Part shown: positions 40,367-48,252 of the stretch, piece by piece
Numbering within the stretch: the first letter of the stretch is position 1
Layout of the letters: each line of letters begins with the position of its first letter
Assembly: GCF_010233585.1 (NCBI RefSeq)
Contig: NZ_CP045997.1
Span: 816,522 to 880,521, forward strand
Source: Spirosoma endbachense
Lineage (GTDB): Bacteria > Bacteroidota > Bacteroidia > Cytophagales > Spirosomataceae
Direction of reading: 5' to 3'
DNA length: 64,000 nt
The notes under the pieces: generated by a model
The model's database searches: none
Told to the model about the DNA's origin: nothing
Seen by the model: the letters and a program-made list of their open reading frames with translations, nothing else
Translations under genes and position numbers: made by a program

Positions 40367-43239
40367 TAGAGAGAGAGTTTAGCGGTTGTGACAGCGGCAT
40401 TCCAGGCACCTACCGAGAGTGTGGCTTTGGGTCGTGTTTCGGGTTCGCGCCAAATCACGTCGAGGGTAAATTCCTGACTTTCGCCGGGCGCCAGCCAGGT
40501 GTAATTGTCCGACGCAACAATGGCCCGTTTAGTCCCGACAATATCAACGTTGGTCATAAACGCGGGGACTTTACCGGTATTGGTCACTTTAACCCGGAGG
40601 TGGCTCTGATCCTTTGCGGTCGATGCGTTGGCCAGTGTGCTTACCGTTAGCGTTGTGGTAGTTTGGCCAACGGCTGACTTTAGAAAGGGGCCTTTGTCCA
40701 GCGCGGGCCAGGCAATGGGCTCGCTGATGTATTTCTGATAAAACGCATTGTCTTCCAGCATGGAAAGGCTGCGCGGGAAATAAAACGAGCGGGATAGTAA
40801 CTTGCCCGATGCGTCGCGCAGTTCGGCCAGAATGAATAAAAAACGGTCGCGGTAATTGGCCGGAATGGTGTATTCATCCAGTTTGAGATCGCTCACCGAT
40901 GTACCGGCCGTTACGTTCAAGGGGCGCTCCTGTTGCCAGAGTTGATTGAAGGTATCATCGAATATGCGTACCGACACCCTGGTTCCGGGAATAGCCTGTG
41001 GTAAGGCATGCGTTACCTTCACGGGCAGGCTGATGCGTTCGCCGGGTTTCCAGAGCAGACGCGGCAGGTCGATGGCGATGTGAGTAGGTTCGTAGGTACG
41101 TTTGAGGAAGTAATACGGTGCTCCGGCATTGCCAAACCAGTCCATCATCTGAATGGCAATGACGGGCCAGTGGCGTTTGAATACCCACGGCATCAGTCCC
41201 GAGGTAACCGGATAATTGCCCTGCATCTTCTCGGAAAGAACCTGATAAAATTCGCCAGCCCCAATCTGAGAGGCTTCCGAAATCGATTCGATGGTTGGGT
41301 CGGCCATGTCGCTGATGTGTGATGCCCGACTCAGCATACGCGGCACCCGACTGGGGCCGTATTCCGTAAAGTGATGAATAAATTCCGGGTGAGCTGGCCC
41401 AAAACTGGTCTCCCACATTTTTCCGAGCCCCGTAAATTCTTTGTTATCAACGGTTTCGTAAAACAGGCTCGCTTCCGGAATACTGTGCATCCCGGTTTCA
41501 GATACCCAGGGCTCAAACTTATAGCTGCGGTTATACCAGGTTGGGTCCATATCCGGATAAGCATGCATGGCTCCATCGTCGGGCGTGGTTCGAACGAATA
41601 ACCGGGCGGCCGTCGCTACGGATTTGTCAAAAATGTCAAGATTACGCTCCAGGATGCCCATGGATTTGGCGTTGCCCGACGAGTACGGATTGAACTCATT
41701 GCCTCCGCACCAGATCGCCAGCGATGGATGGTTGCGCAATCGGACAATGTTCTGCACTACCTGCGCTTCCCAAATGTCCTGCGGGTAATCAGGCGTATCC
41801 TGATTGCCAATCGGAAAATCCTGCCAGACCATAATGCCCAGTTCATCGCAGATTTCGTAGAGATAATCGGATTCGAGCAGGCCACCGCCCCAGATTCGGA
41901 TCAGTTGTACGCCCATTTTTTTAGCGGCTTCGAGCGTCCAGCGGTAGCGCTCTTTGGGTAAATCGAGCAAAATATCCTGCGGGGTGAAGTTCATGCCCTT
42001 CACAAAAATCTTTCGCCCATTGACGACGCACTGCCAGTTTTCCCACCGATCGGCAGTGCGCGGCCCGGCGGTAGCGACGCGCTCGATGGATCGAATGCCA
42101 TAGTCGAACTGGAGGGCATCTGTTGGTTTTCCTGTTCGTTTTAGGGTTAACCTGACCGTATATAGATTGGGCTCACCCAGGCCATTGGGTTGCCAGAGTT
42201 TAGGGTTTGGAAGTGCCAGATCCTGTTCGAACCAGTTACGCCCTTCGTAGATGGTCAGTGGATATTCTTTTGAGAAAACCGTATTTTTTGCGGATATCAA
42301 TTCGACCAAAACGCTTAGTTTTTCGCCGACAGGCTTGAAAATCGTTCCCTTCTCATTCGGGTGATTAATCTGGGTATTGTTCCAGGGGTGCAATTGTTGC
42401 TGCAACGAATGCGCATTGGCAAATACCTCAGCCGAAAGGTGTAGGTCGGCCTTTCCACTGGTAACGGATTGGGTAATCAGATAAGGTCGTTCGAGGTGAA
42501 ACGCCGGAACGATTTCCAGACGAACGCCCTGCCACATCCCGACCGTAAAAAAAGCTTCGCCACCCGAACCGCCCGAAATAACCCAGGGCTTAATGACTCG
42601 GCCACTGGCGCGTGGATTAAAACCAGTGCGTTTCGATGTCACGAATTCACCGTTGCTATTTCTGGGCAAATTTTCGTAATCGGGCGCTTTGTTGCCCCAG
42701 TTTCCGGCTCGCACTTCAACCGTGATGTCGTTTGCCTGACCGGCTTTTACGTAGCGACTGATTTCTACCGAAGGCCCGCCAAACATGCCTTCATGAACAC
42801 CCACAAGACTATCGTTCACCCAGACTTTCGAAAAATAATCGACCCCATCGAAGCACAGAAACAGGAGCGATCCCTGGGCAGAGGCTGGTATGGTGACGGA
42901 CTTTTTGTAATACCAGGCTTTTTCTTCGATCCATCGGTATTGCGTCGAGTTTTTGTGATAGTAGGGGTGAGGCAGCTTCCCCGCTTTGTAATACGACCAG
43001 TGCACCGAATTGGGCACCGTGGTCTGGAAGGCATCCTTACGGGCTTGCTTTACATCTTTGACGGGTTGGTCAGCATACGACAACTCCCAGCCGTTACCCG
43101 ACAAATCAATATGCTGTGCACCCGTTCGTGGGCTGATCCGATAGGGCTGCCAGAGTTTCCGGGCGGTAGTATCCGATTGGGCTGAAACCGAATTGATTAA
43201 CGCTAATACATTAAGGAGGCAAAGAGTAATTTTTTTCAT
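40366..43239 (-). CDS. Glycoside hydrolase family 2, beta-mannosidase/exo-glucosaminidase-like
   Basis: The protein has 957 residues with a signal peptide (MKKITLCLLNVLALINSVSA). The N-terminal sugar-binding jelly roll contains NGWELSYADQPVKD and CFDGVDYFSKVWVNDSLVG, then YVKAGQANDITVEVRAGNWG. An immunoglobulin-like domain follows, then the TIM barrel. The barrel has FVKGMNFTPQDILLDLPKER, RIWGGGLLESDYLYEICDEL and GIMVWQDFP. The acid/base Glu515 is in LAIWCGGNEFNPY. The likely nucleophile is Glu581 in WVSETGMHSIPE. C-terminal beta domains close it (KVTNTGKVPAFMTNVDIVGT). The GGGLLESD and GGNE features are those of the beta-mannosidase/exo-beta-glucosaminidase branch rather than beta-galactosidase. 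It should trim non-reducing-end sugars in the periplasm. Confidence 0.87.
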   Translation of the reverse strand: MKKITLCLLNVLALINSVSAQSDTTARKLWQPYRISPRTGAQHIDLSGNGWELSYADQPVKDVKQARKDAFQTTVPNSVHWSYYKAGKLPHPYYHKNSTQYRWIEEKAWYYKKSVTIPASAQGSLLFLCFDGVDYFSKVWVNDSLVGVHEGMFGGPSVEISRYVKAGQANDITVEVRAGNWGNKAPDYENLPRNSNGEFVTSKRTGFNPRASGRVIKPWVISGGSGGEAFFTVGMWQGVRLEIVPAFHLERPYLITQSVTSGKADLHLSAEVFANAHSLQQQLHPWNNTQINHPNEKGTIFKPVGEKLSVLVELISAKNTVFSKEYPLTIYEGRNWFEQDLALPNPKLWQPNGLGEPNLYTVRLTLKRTGKPTDALQFDYGIRSIERVATAGPRTADRWENWQCVVNGRKIFVKGMNFTPQDILLDLPKERYRWTLEAAKKMGVQLIRIWGGGLLESDYLYEICDELGIMVWQDFPIGNQDTPDYPQDIWEAQVVQNIVRLRNHPSLAIWCGGNEFNPYSSGNAKSMGILERNLDIFDKSVATAARLFVRTTPDDGAMHAYPDMDPTWYNRSYKFEPWVSETGMHSIPEASLFYETVDNKEFTGLGKMWETSFGPAHPEFIHHFTEYGPSRVPRMLSRASHISDMADPTIESISEASQIGAGEFYQVLSEKMQGNYPVTSGLMPWVFKRHWPVIAIQMMDWFGNAGAPYYFLKRTYEPTHIAIDLPRLLWKPGERISLPVKVTHALPQAIPGTRVSVRIFDDTFNQLWQQERPLNVTAGTSVSDLKLDEYTIPANYRDRFLFILAELRDASGKLLSRSFYFPRSLSMLEDNAFYQKYISEPIAWPALDKGPFLKSAVGQTTTTLTVSTLANASTAKDQSHLRVKVTNTGKVPAFMTNVDIVGTKRAIVASDNYTWLAPGESQEFTLDVIWREPETRPKATLSVGAWNAAVTTAKLSL

Positions 43240-43251
43240 AGTAAGTCCTGA

Positions 43252-44040
43252 TTAGGAGTCTTCATATCGGCCGGGTTTGCCGTAGCCGCGCATCAGCAAC
43301 AAGCCCCCGTCAATGGTGATCGTTGAGCCGGTCATGTAGCTGCCAGAGGTGATCAGATCGACCAGAATGGCGGCTATCTCGTCAGGTTGCCCCAGCCGAC
43401 CCGCAGGAATCCCCTGATTCACGTCCTGAAGTAAGGCCGGGTTTTCCCACACGGCGCGGTTGATATCGGTCTGAATAGCACCAATGGCCAGTGTGTTTAC
43501 CCGGATATGGTGGGGAGCCAACTCCATCGCAACCCCTTTCATCAGGGTTTCCAGCGCACCTTTGGTCGCTCCGTAAAGGCTTAGACCAAGACCGGGCCGG
43601 ATGCCATTGACCGACGTAATGGTCCAGATACTACCTTCCAGATCATGCATCACCATGTTTCGGGCAATGGCCTGGGTCAGGAACGTCGTGCTTTTAAAAT
43701 TGACGGTGTTGAATTGCTCGAAATCAGCTTCTGTGACATCCAGAAAGTGTTTTTTGTAAGACACACCCGCGTTGTTGACCAGAATGTCTATCCGCCCGGC
43801 TATATCCCACGCCTGCTGACCGAGCCGGATGGCCTGCTTACTATCCAGTAAGTCAGCTTGCAGCAGATGCGCCACACTACCCCGTTGCCGGATCGCAGTA
43901 CCGACGGCCTCTGCTTCTTCGCGGTTTTCGTGAAAATGAACAACCACCTCACAGCCTTCGTCAGCCAACCGGAGCGCAATGGCTTTTCCGATTCCACGGG
44001 ATGCCCCCGTTACTAATGCTATTTTACCTGTCAACCGCAT
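43252..44040 (-). CDS. Short-chain dehydrogenase/reductase (SDR)
   Basis: A 262-residue classical SDR. The cofactor motif is ALVTGASRGIGKAIALRLAD at residues 8-27, and DILVNNAGVSYKKHF follows. SIWTITSVNGIRPGLGLSLY is followed by GATKGALETLMKG, supplying the catalytic Ser, Tyr-x-x-x-Lys and neighbours. RLGQPDEIAAILVDLITSG and MTGSTITIDGGLLLMRGYG form the conserved C-terminus. It resembles glucose 1-dehydrogenase-like and sugar-acid dehydrogenases. In this operon it could oxidise a sugar to its lactone or act on a keto sugar acid (inference). It lies 38 bases after the dehydratase and 12 bases before GH2. Confidence 0.88.
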   Translation of the reverse strand: MRLTGKIALVTGASRGIGKAIALRLADEGCEVVVHFHENREEAEAVGTAIRQRGSVAHLLQADLLDSKQAIRLGQQAWDIAGRIDILVNNAGVSYKKHFLDVTEADFEQFNTVNFKSTTFLTQAIARNMVMHDLEGSIWTITSVNGIRPGLGLSLYGATKGALETLMKGVAMELAPHHIRVNTLAIGAIQTDINRAVWENPALLQDVNQGIPAGRLGQPDEIAAILVDLITSGSYMTGSTITIDGGLLLMRGYGKPGRYEDS

Positions 44041-44078
44041 CCGATGTACTCATTTACATGATTCAGTATGCACTGCGC

Positions 44079-45272
44079 CTACATGCCCCCAACCGTCGGA
44101 TACCAGTCCGGGCGATAGGGGTCCTGGTGGAAGCGGGCGTAGTAATCCCCTTTTTCTTCGTAATACTTTTCGTAATGTTTCATCTTGTCCTCATCGAGTG
44201 TTACGCCCAGACCCGGCCCGGTTGGGACTTTGATGCAGCCATTTTCGTACTTCATCAAGCCCCCTTCAATGATGTCGTCGGTGAGGTAATGATAGTGAGC
44301 ATCACCAGCGAAGGTCATAGTTGGAATGGTCGAAGCGGTGTGAATCATCGCTGCCAGCTCGATACCAAATTCGGCCCCGGAGTGCATGGCAACGCCCATA
44401 TTGAAGGTGTTGCAAACAGCCACAAGGTCTTTTACACCCCGAGGACCTTCCCAATAATGGATGTCGGTCAGCACAATATCGACGGCTCCCATCCGAATCG
44501 CCGGACCGAGATCATCGAATTTGGCCGGATACATATTCGTTGCAATCGGAATACGAACCTGCTTCCGGACGGACGCATTGCCTTCCAGACCCCAGGATGG
44601 GTCTTCAAAATATTCGATGTTCAGATCCTCCATCCGGTGACCCATCTGCACTGCCGTTGTGACTGACCATAAACCATTGGGATCGATCCGAAGGCCGAAA
44701 TCATCACCCAGCCGGTCGCGGCAGAGTTCCAGCACACGAACTTCCTCTTTCGGTTTCATGACGCCCGCTTTCAACTTCATTGCGTTTACGCCCAGCGTTT
44801 CATGAAGCTCTTCGCAGAAGTCGGCCAGGTCTTCGGCGGTTTCGTCCTGTTTTCCATCACCTGGTCGGTCATACCGCCAGAAGAGATAGGCAATAAACGG
44901 AACCTCATCGCGAACCCGGCCGCCCAGCAAGTCACTCAGCGGCCGATTTAACACCTTACCCTGAATGTCGAGACACGCCATTTCGATGGCTGCGTAGAGC
45001 CGGGCGTTCGAGAGGTAATAAATGCTACGCAGTACTTTCATCTTGATGACTTCCAGGTGAAAGGGGTCTTCGCCGATGATGCGTGGCTTCAGTTTTTGCA
45101 AAGCACCCCGCTGATCACCACCACCTACTTCGCCTAGGCCGACAATGCCTTCGTCAGTGATGACTTCAAGAATCGTCCGGAGGAAATAACCAGGATGTAC
45201 CCCTGTATTATGGCGTAATTGGGCGTTGAGCGGAATGGCAACGCAGCGGGTTCGTAAGTCAATGATTTTCAT
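44079..45272 (-). CDS. Enolase-superfamily sugar-acid dehydratase (glucarate dehydratase-like)
   Basis: The protein has 397 residues. The N-terminal capping domain has PGYFLRTILEVITDEGIVGL. In the barrel, NAMKLKAGVMKP holds Lys166 and Lys168 in the KxK motif. Metal-binding acids appear in RIDPNG (Asp), IEYFEDPSW (Glu) and IATNMYP (Asn in the third position, as in glucarate dehydratases). The His-Asp dyad is in VLTDIHYWEG and VAMHSGAEFGIELAAMI. This subgroup removes water from aldaric or aldonic acids to give 2-keto-3-deoxy acids. The ATG overlaps the GH10 stop by one base. Glucarate, galactarate or a pentonate are all possible substrates. Confidence 0.87.
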   Translation of the reverse strand: MKIIDLRTRCVAIPLNAQLRHNTGVHPGYFLRTILEVITDEGIVGLGEVGGGDQRGALQKLKPRIIGEDPFHLEVIKMKVLRSIYYLSNARLYAAIEMACLDIQGKVLNRPLSDLLGGRVRDEVPFIAYLFWRYDRPGDGKQDETAEDLADFCEELHETLGVNAMKLKAGVMKPKEEVRVLELCRDRLGDDFGLRIDPNGLWSVTTAVQMGHRMEDLNIEYFEDPSWGLEGNASVRKQVRIPIATNMYPAKFDDLGPAIRMGAVDIVLTDIHYWEGPRGVKDLVAVCNTFNMGVAMHSGAEFGIELAAMIHTASTIPTMTFAGDAHYHYLTDDIIEGGLMKYENGCIKVPTGPGLGVTLDEDKMKHYEKYYEEKGDYYARFHQDPYRPDWYPTVGGM

Positions 45273-46609
45273 TACAATTCTAGTTTAAGGGTGTTCGTCT
45301 GTCCCTTAATCAGGTTGAAGTTTTTTTCGATTACTTTTTTGCCTACCGTAATTTTAGCGACGTATTCGCCGTAAAATCCTCTGAAAGACAATGTGTTACT
45401 GTCTTTGGTAGATGTGCTGACCGACGTTTTCCATTCTTTATTGATGAGGTCATTGAGTACAACATAAGCGGGTTTGGGGCTAAGATCTTCTTTCAAAAAG
45501 CCACCACCCCACTTATCCTCACCGGGCGCTGCCGAACCATCGGCCAGATTCCACCAGTAAATGGCCTCGACGGATGGGTAGCTGAACCACAAACGATAAT
45601 AATTACGGGTTAATCTGGCCTGAATTTGTTCACCCTGTGGGCCAGCGGGAAGGGTCGGAATCGTAATTTCTGAGATTTGGATCGGCAACTTAAAGCGCGA
45701 ATACAGATCCAGTGTCCGGAACAGTTCAGCGGGTGTCATGGCATTACCCGCCAGGGTTTTGGCAAAGAGCGGTTCGCTGAAAAAATGAAACTGAAGCCCT
45801 AGTCCACGAATATCAGCTCCTTTGGCTTTGAGGTTTTCGATGAGCATATAAAACGGACTGTATTCCCGATGGTAATTTTCCCAGACGTGGGTGGCTTCGT
45901 TCAGAATCAGGCGGGTATCGTTCGGATAGACCGACGCGGCCGTTTTAAACGCTTTCAGCGCATAATCTTCTGGCAAAGGAGCCCTGGGGCTGTTGATGAT
46001 CGTCTCATTGACCACATCCCAGATCTTGATCGACTGGCCATAGCGTTCGGCAATTTGCCTGATACGCCGATCAATGAGGGGTTGCATCGCAGCGGTATCT
46101 TTGGGAAACCAGGTTGGATAACTCCAGGTCAGGTTATCCCAAACCAGCGTATGCCCTTTAGGCGTCAGGCCATTCTTCTGGCAAAAATCCAGAACCACGT
46201 CGGGCGGGGGCCTGCGATAGATTTCTTCGCTACCCGCGGCAAATCGGATTTTGCCCTCCTGTGGTTCGAGGGGTTTCCAGTAATAAGGGATTACGGCACT
46301 GTTGAAGAGCGTTTTAAAGGCCGCTTCATACTGGCGGTTCTGCTCGGCGGTTATGAAGCCATTGAGCATGAAAATATTGGCACCAAATAAAAACGCGTGC
46401 TTTACCTGGCGGATTTCGACCGAGGCATTGCGAATGGGCTTTCCCTGCTGGTCGGTTACCACGAGGGTGAAATCGCCTTTTCGGTTGGTTTCAATGCCTT
46501 CGCGAATTCGGGCTTCAACGGCTGGGTCGTTCCACAGCGAATCGTAACGGGCTGATTGCCCAAAAGTCTGGAGGGTGACAAGTACAACGAGAAGAGAGAG
46601 ACAACGCAT
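45272..46609 (-). CDS. GH10 endo-beta-1,4-xylanase, exported
   Basis: The product has 445 residues from the ATG at 46609. The frame is open further upstream to 46732, but that would overlap the susD gene and bury the signal peptide MRCLSLLVVLVTLQTFGQ. A short beta domain precedes the barrel (FTLVVTDQQGKPIRNASVEI). GH10 marks are HAFLFGANIFML, PYYWKPLEPQEG, PKGHTLVWDN and IWDVVNETII (acid/base Glu202). RLILNEATHVWENY and LQFHFFSEP follow. LPIQISEITIP places nucleophile Glu314, and AIYWWNLADGSA sits near the end. It should cut the xylan backbone in the periplasm or at the surface, and it places xylan-like glycans among likely substrates of this operon. Confidence 0.9.
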   Translation of the reverse strand: MRCLSLLVVLVTLQTFGQSARYDSLWNDPAVEARIREGIETNRKGDFTLVVTDQQGKPIRNASVEIRQVKHAFLFGANIFMLNGFITAEQNRQYEAAFKTLFNSAVIPYYWKPLEPQEGKIRFAAGSEEIYRRPPPDVVLDFCQKNGLTPKGHTLVWDNLTWSYPTWFPKDTAAMQPLIDRRIRQIAERYGQSIKIWDVVNETIINSPRAPLPEDYALKAFKTAASVYPNDTRLILNEATHVWENYHREYSPFYMLIENLKAKGADIRGLGLQFHFFSEPLFAKTLAGNAMTPAELFRTLDLYSRFKLPIQISEITIPTLPAGPQGEQIQARLTRNYYRLWFSYPSVEAIYWWNLADGSAAPGEDKWGGGFLKEDLSPKPAYVVLNDLINKEWKTSVSTSTKDSNTLSFRGFYGEYVAKITVGKKVIEKNFNLIKGQTNTLKLEL

Positions 46610-46638
46610 AATCAGATGAAATTGAGAGTAGATTGGAA

Positions 46639-46667
46639 TCAGGCAGTCTGCATGGCCAACTGCCTGA
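46639..46667 (-). promoter_or_regulatory. Intercistronic hairpin between susD and GH10
   Basis: Nine-base arms TCAGGCAGT (46639-46647) and ACTGCCTGA (46659-46667) around an 11-base loop, in the 91-base gap. On the minus strand it follows the susD stop by 33 bases. It may attenuate transcription or set different mRNA stability on either side. Confidence 0.45.
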
Positions 46668-46700
46668 CTGATTTTATTTAAACCTATGATTACAAGTTTG

Positions 46701-48149
46701 TTAATAGCCGGGATTCTGGTCTTTAGCCGCATCCAGCGCTATGTTATAGTTTAATTCGGATACCGGAATGGGCCAGAGCAGCATTTTATCGAGCACGTCT
46801 TTACCCACGCCCGCTTTAATAACGGCCTTGAGCTTGTCGGCTCCCAGCCGTTTTAGATCGAACCAGCGTTTGGCCTCATACTGGGTTTCGTAACCCCGTT
46901 CCTGCAAAACCAGGTCATTAAATGTCTGGGTCGTATAGTCTGTCAATTTGAAATCGACCGACGAGGTTACGGTTGGATTTTTACCAAAAGCCCGGCGGTG
47001 AACCTGATTGAGCGCTTCTACGGCCGCGGCAGTTGGCCCATTGCCAGCCCGGTTGGCTGCTTCGGCATAAAGGAGCAGAATATCGGCATAGCGATAAACG
47101 GGATCGTCGTTACCAGCGCCCGATGCGCCTGGAGCCAGCGGGTCGATGAATTTCTTGTTGAGATAACTGTTGGCGCCCAGCCCAATATCCCAGTTATACC
47201 AGAATGCCTTTTTTCGCAAATCGGCGTTATCCCAGTTTTTGTACACGTTGTTGGTTTGCGCATCGGTAAAGTGTGCATAGAAGCCACCAGCACCCATCAG
47301 CTTCGAGCCCGGATGATGCGCAAACATCACCAGGTTGAAGCCCTGCCCATTTTGACGGGTAAATTTCAGGTAGAAGATTTCCTCGGTCGTTGTGATCACA
47401 TCAGGCCCAAAAATCTTGTTGAAATCATCGGGTACCGTTACCGATACTAAAGAATACTTGCCCGATTTAATTACTTCATCGGCCTTGTCGCGTGCTTCAG
47501 CGTATTTTCCCTGATAGAAATTTACATCGGCCAGCAACGTCTTGGCCGCCCATTTCGACGGACGACCCGTTTGGGCAGGCTTGTCGGGCAGGTTGGTTTC
47601 GGCGTCGGCTAAGTCAGTCTGGATGAGTGCGTAAACTTCGGCGGCCGTGTTGCGTTTGATGTTCTGTTCGGTCATGTTGGTTTCCGTCCGGATCGGTACG
47701 CCACTCCAGTTTCTGACCAGGGTGAAGTACGTAAACGCCCGCAGAAATTTGGCTTCGGCCACGTAGCGGCTAATATCGGCCGCACTGATGCTTTTTCCCT
47801 TTGGCGCATTACTGATTACCAGATTGGCGTTGCGAATGGCCAGATACAGCAGATCCCATATTTGTCCGACGCGGGTAATGTTGGTTGAGTTAAGTCCCTG
47901 AAAATCACTAAGCGGTCCATAACTACCCCGCCCATAGCTATAATCGGTGTAGGCTTCGAGCTGGGCTGGATAGAGCCCCCCGAGACAGTTGTCGTTCCGT
48001 AGCGGTGAATAGATAGCGTTCACGGCTGATTCAACTTCGGCAGCGGTATTGTAATAGGTCTCGACGGCCAGCGATTTTGGTTGTTCGATGAGTTCCTCCT
48101 GACAGGCAAACAGGCAAAGAAATGGGAAAAGGAATAGGCTCTTTTTCAT
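46701..48149 (-). CDS. SusD/RagB-type outer-membrane lipoprotein
   Basis: A 482-residue lipoprotein. The lipobox LFAC gives acylated Cys16 followed by QEE, an acidic stretch typical of surface-exported Bacteroidota lipoproteins. Internal SusD marks are YVAEAKFLRAFTYFTLVRNW, SGVPIRTETNM, WAAKTLLADVNFYQGKYAEA, YRYADILLLYAEAANRAG, LNQVHRRAFG and VLQERGYETQYEAKRWFDLK. The C-terminal LLWPIPVSELNYN and NPGY ending match the other SusD genes here. It pairs with the SusC upstream. Hairpins lie on both sides of this gene. Confidence 0.95.
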   Translation of the reverse strand: MKKSLFLFPFLCLFACQEELIEQPKSLAVETYYNTAAEVESAVNAIYSPLRNDNCLGGLYPAQLEAYTDYSYGRGSYGPLSDFQGLNSTNITRVGQIWDLLYLAIRNANLVISNAPKGKSISAADISRYVAEAKFLRAFTYFTLVRNWSGVPIRTETNMTEQNIKRNTAAEVYALIQTDLADAETNLPDKPAQTGRPSKWAAKTLLADVNFYQGKYAEARDKADEVIKSGKYSLVSVTVPDDFNKIFGPDVITTTEEIFYLKFTRQNGQGFNLVMFAHHPGSKLMGAGGFYAHFTDAQTNNVYKNWDNADLRKKAFWYNWDIGLGANSYLNKKFIDPLAPGASGAGNDDPVYRYADILLLYAEAANRAGNGPTAAAVEALNQVHRRAFGKNPTVTSSVDFKLTDYTTQTFNDLVLQERGYETQYEAKRWFDLKRLGADKLKAVIKAGVGKDVLDKMLLWPIPVSELNYNIALDAAKDQNPGY

Positions 48150-48170
48150 GAGTTTAGTGGTTTTAACGGA

Positions 48171-48243
48171 CGAAAGAATGAATGAGTGAAAGAGTGGATC
48201 ATAGCGGCTTTTATTTTCGCCCTTTCACTTATTCATTCTTTCG
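48171..48243 (-). promoter_or_regulatory. Intercistronic hairpin between susC and susD
   Basis: Arms of 22 bases (48171-48192 and 48222-48243) match in 21 positions around a 29-base loop. It lies 9 bases after the susC stop and 21 bases before the susD ATG on the minus strand. It is a candidate for segmental mRNA stabilisation or partial termination. Confidence 0.6.
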
Positions 48244-48252
48244 CTCTTTAGT

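Noticed and set aside
46610..46732. Longer N-terminus for the GH10 gene
   Set aside because: It would overlap the susD gene and place 41 residues before a good signal peptide; the ATG at 46609 is preferred.
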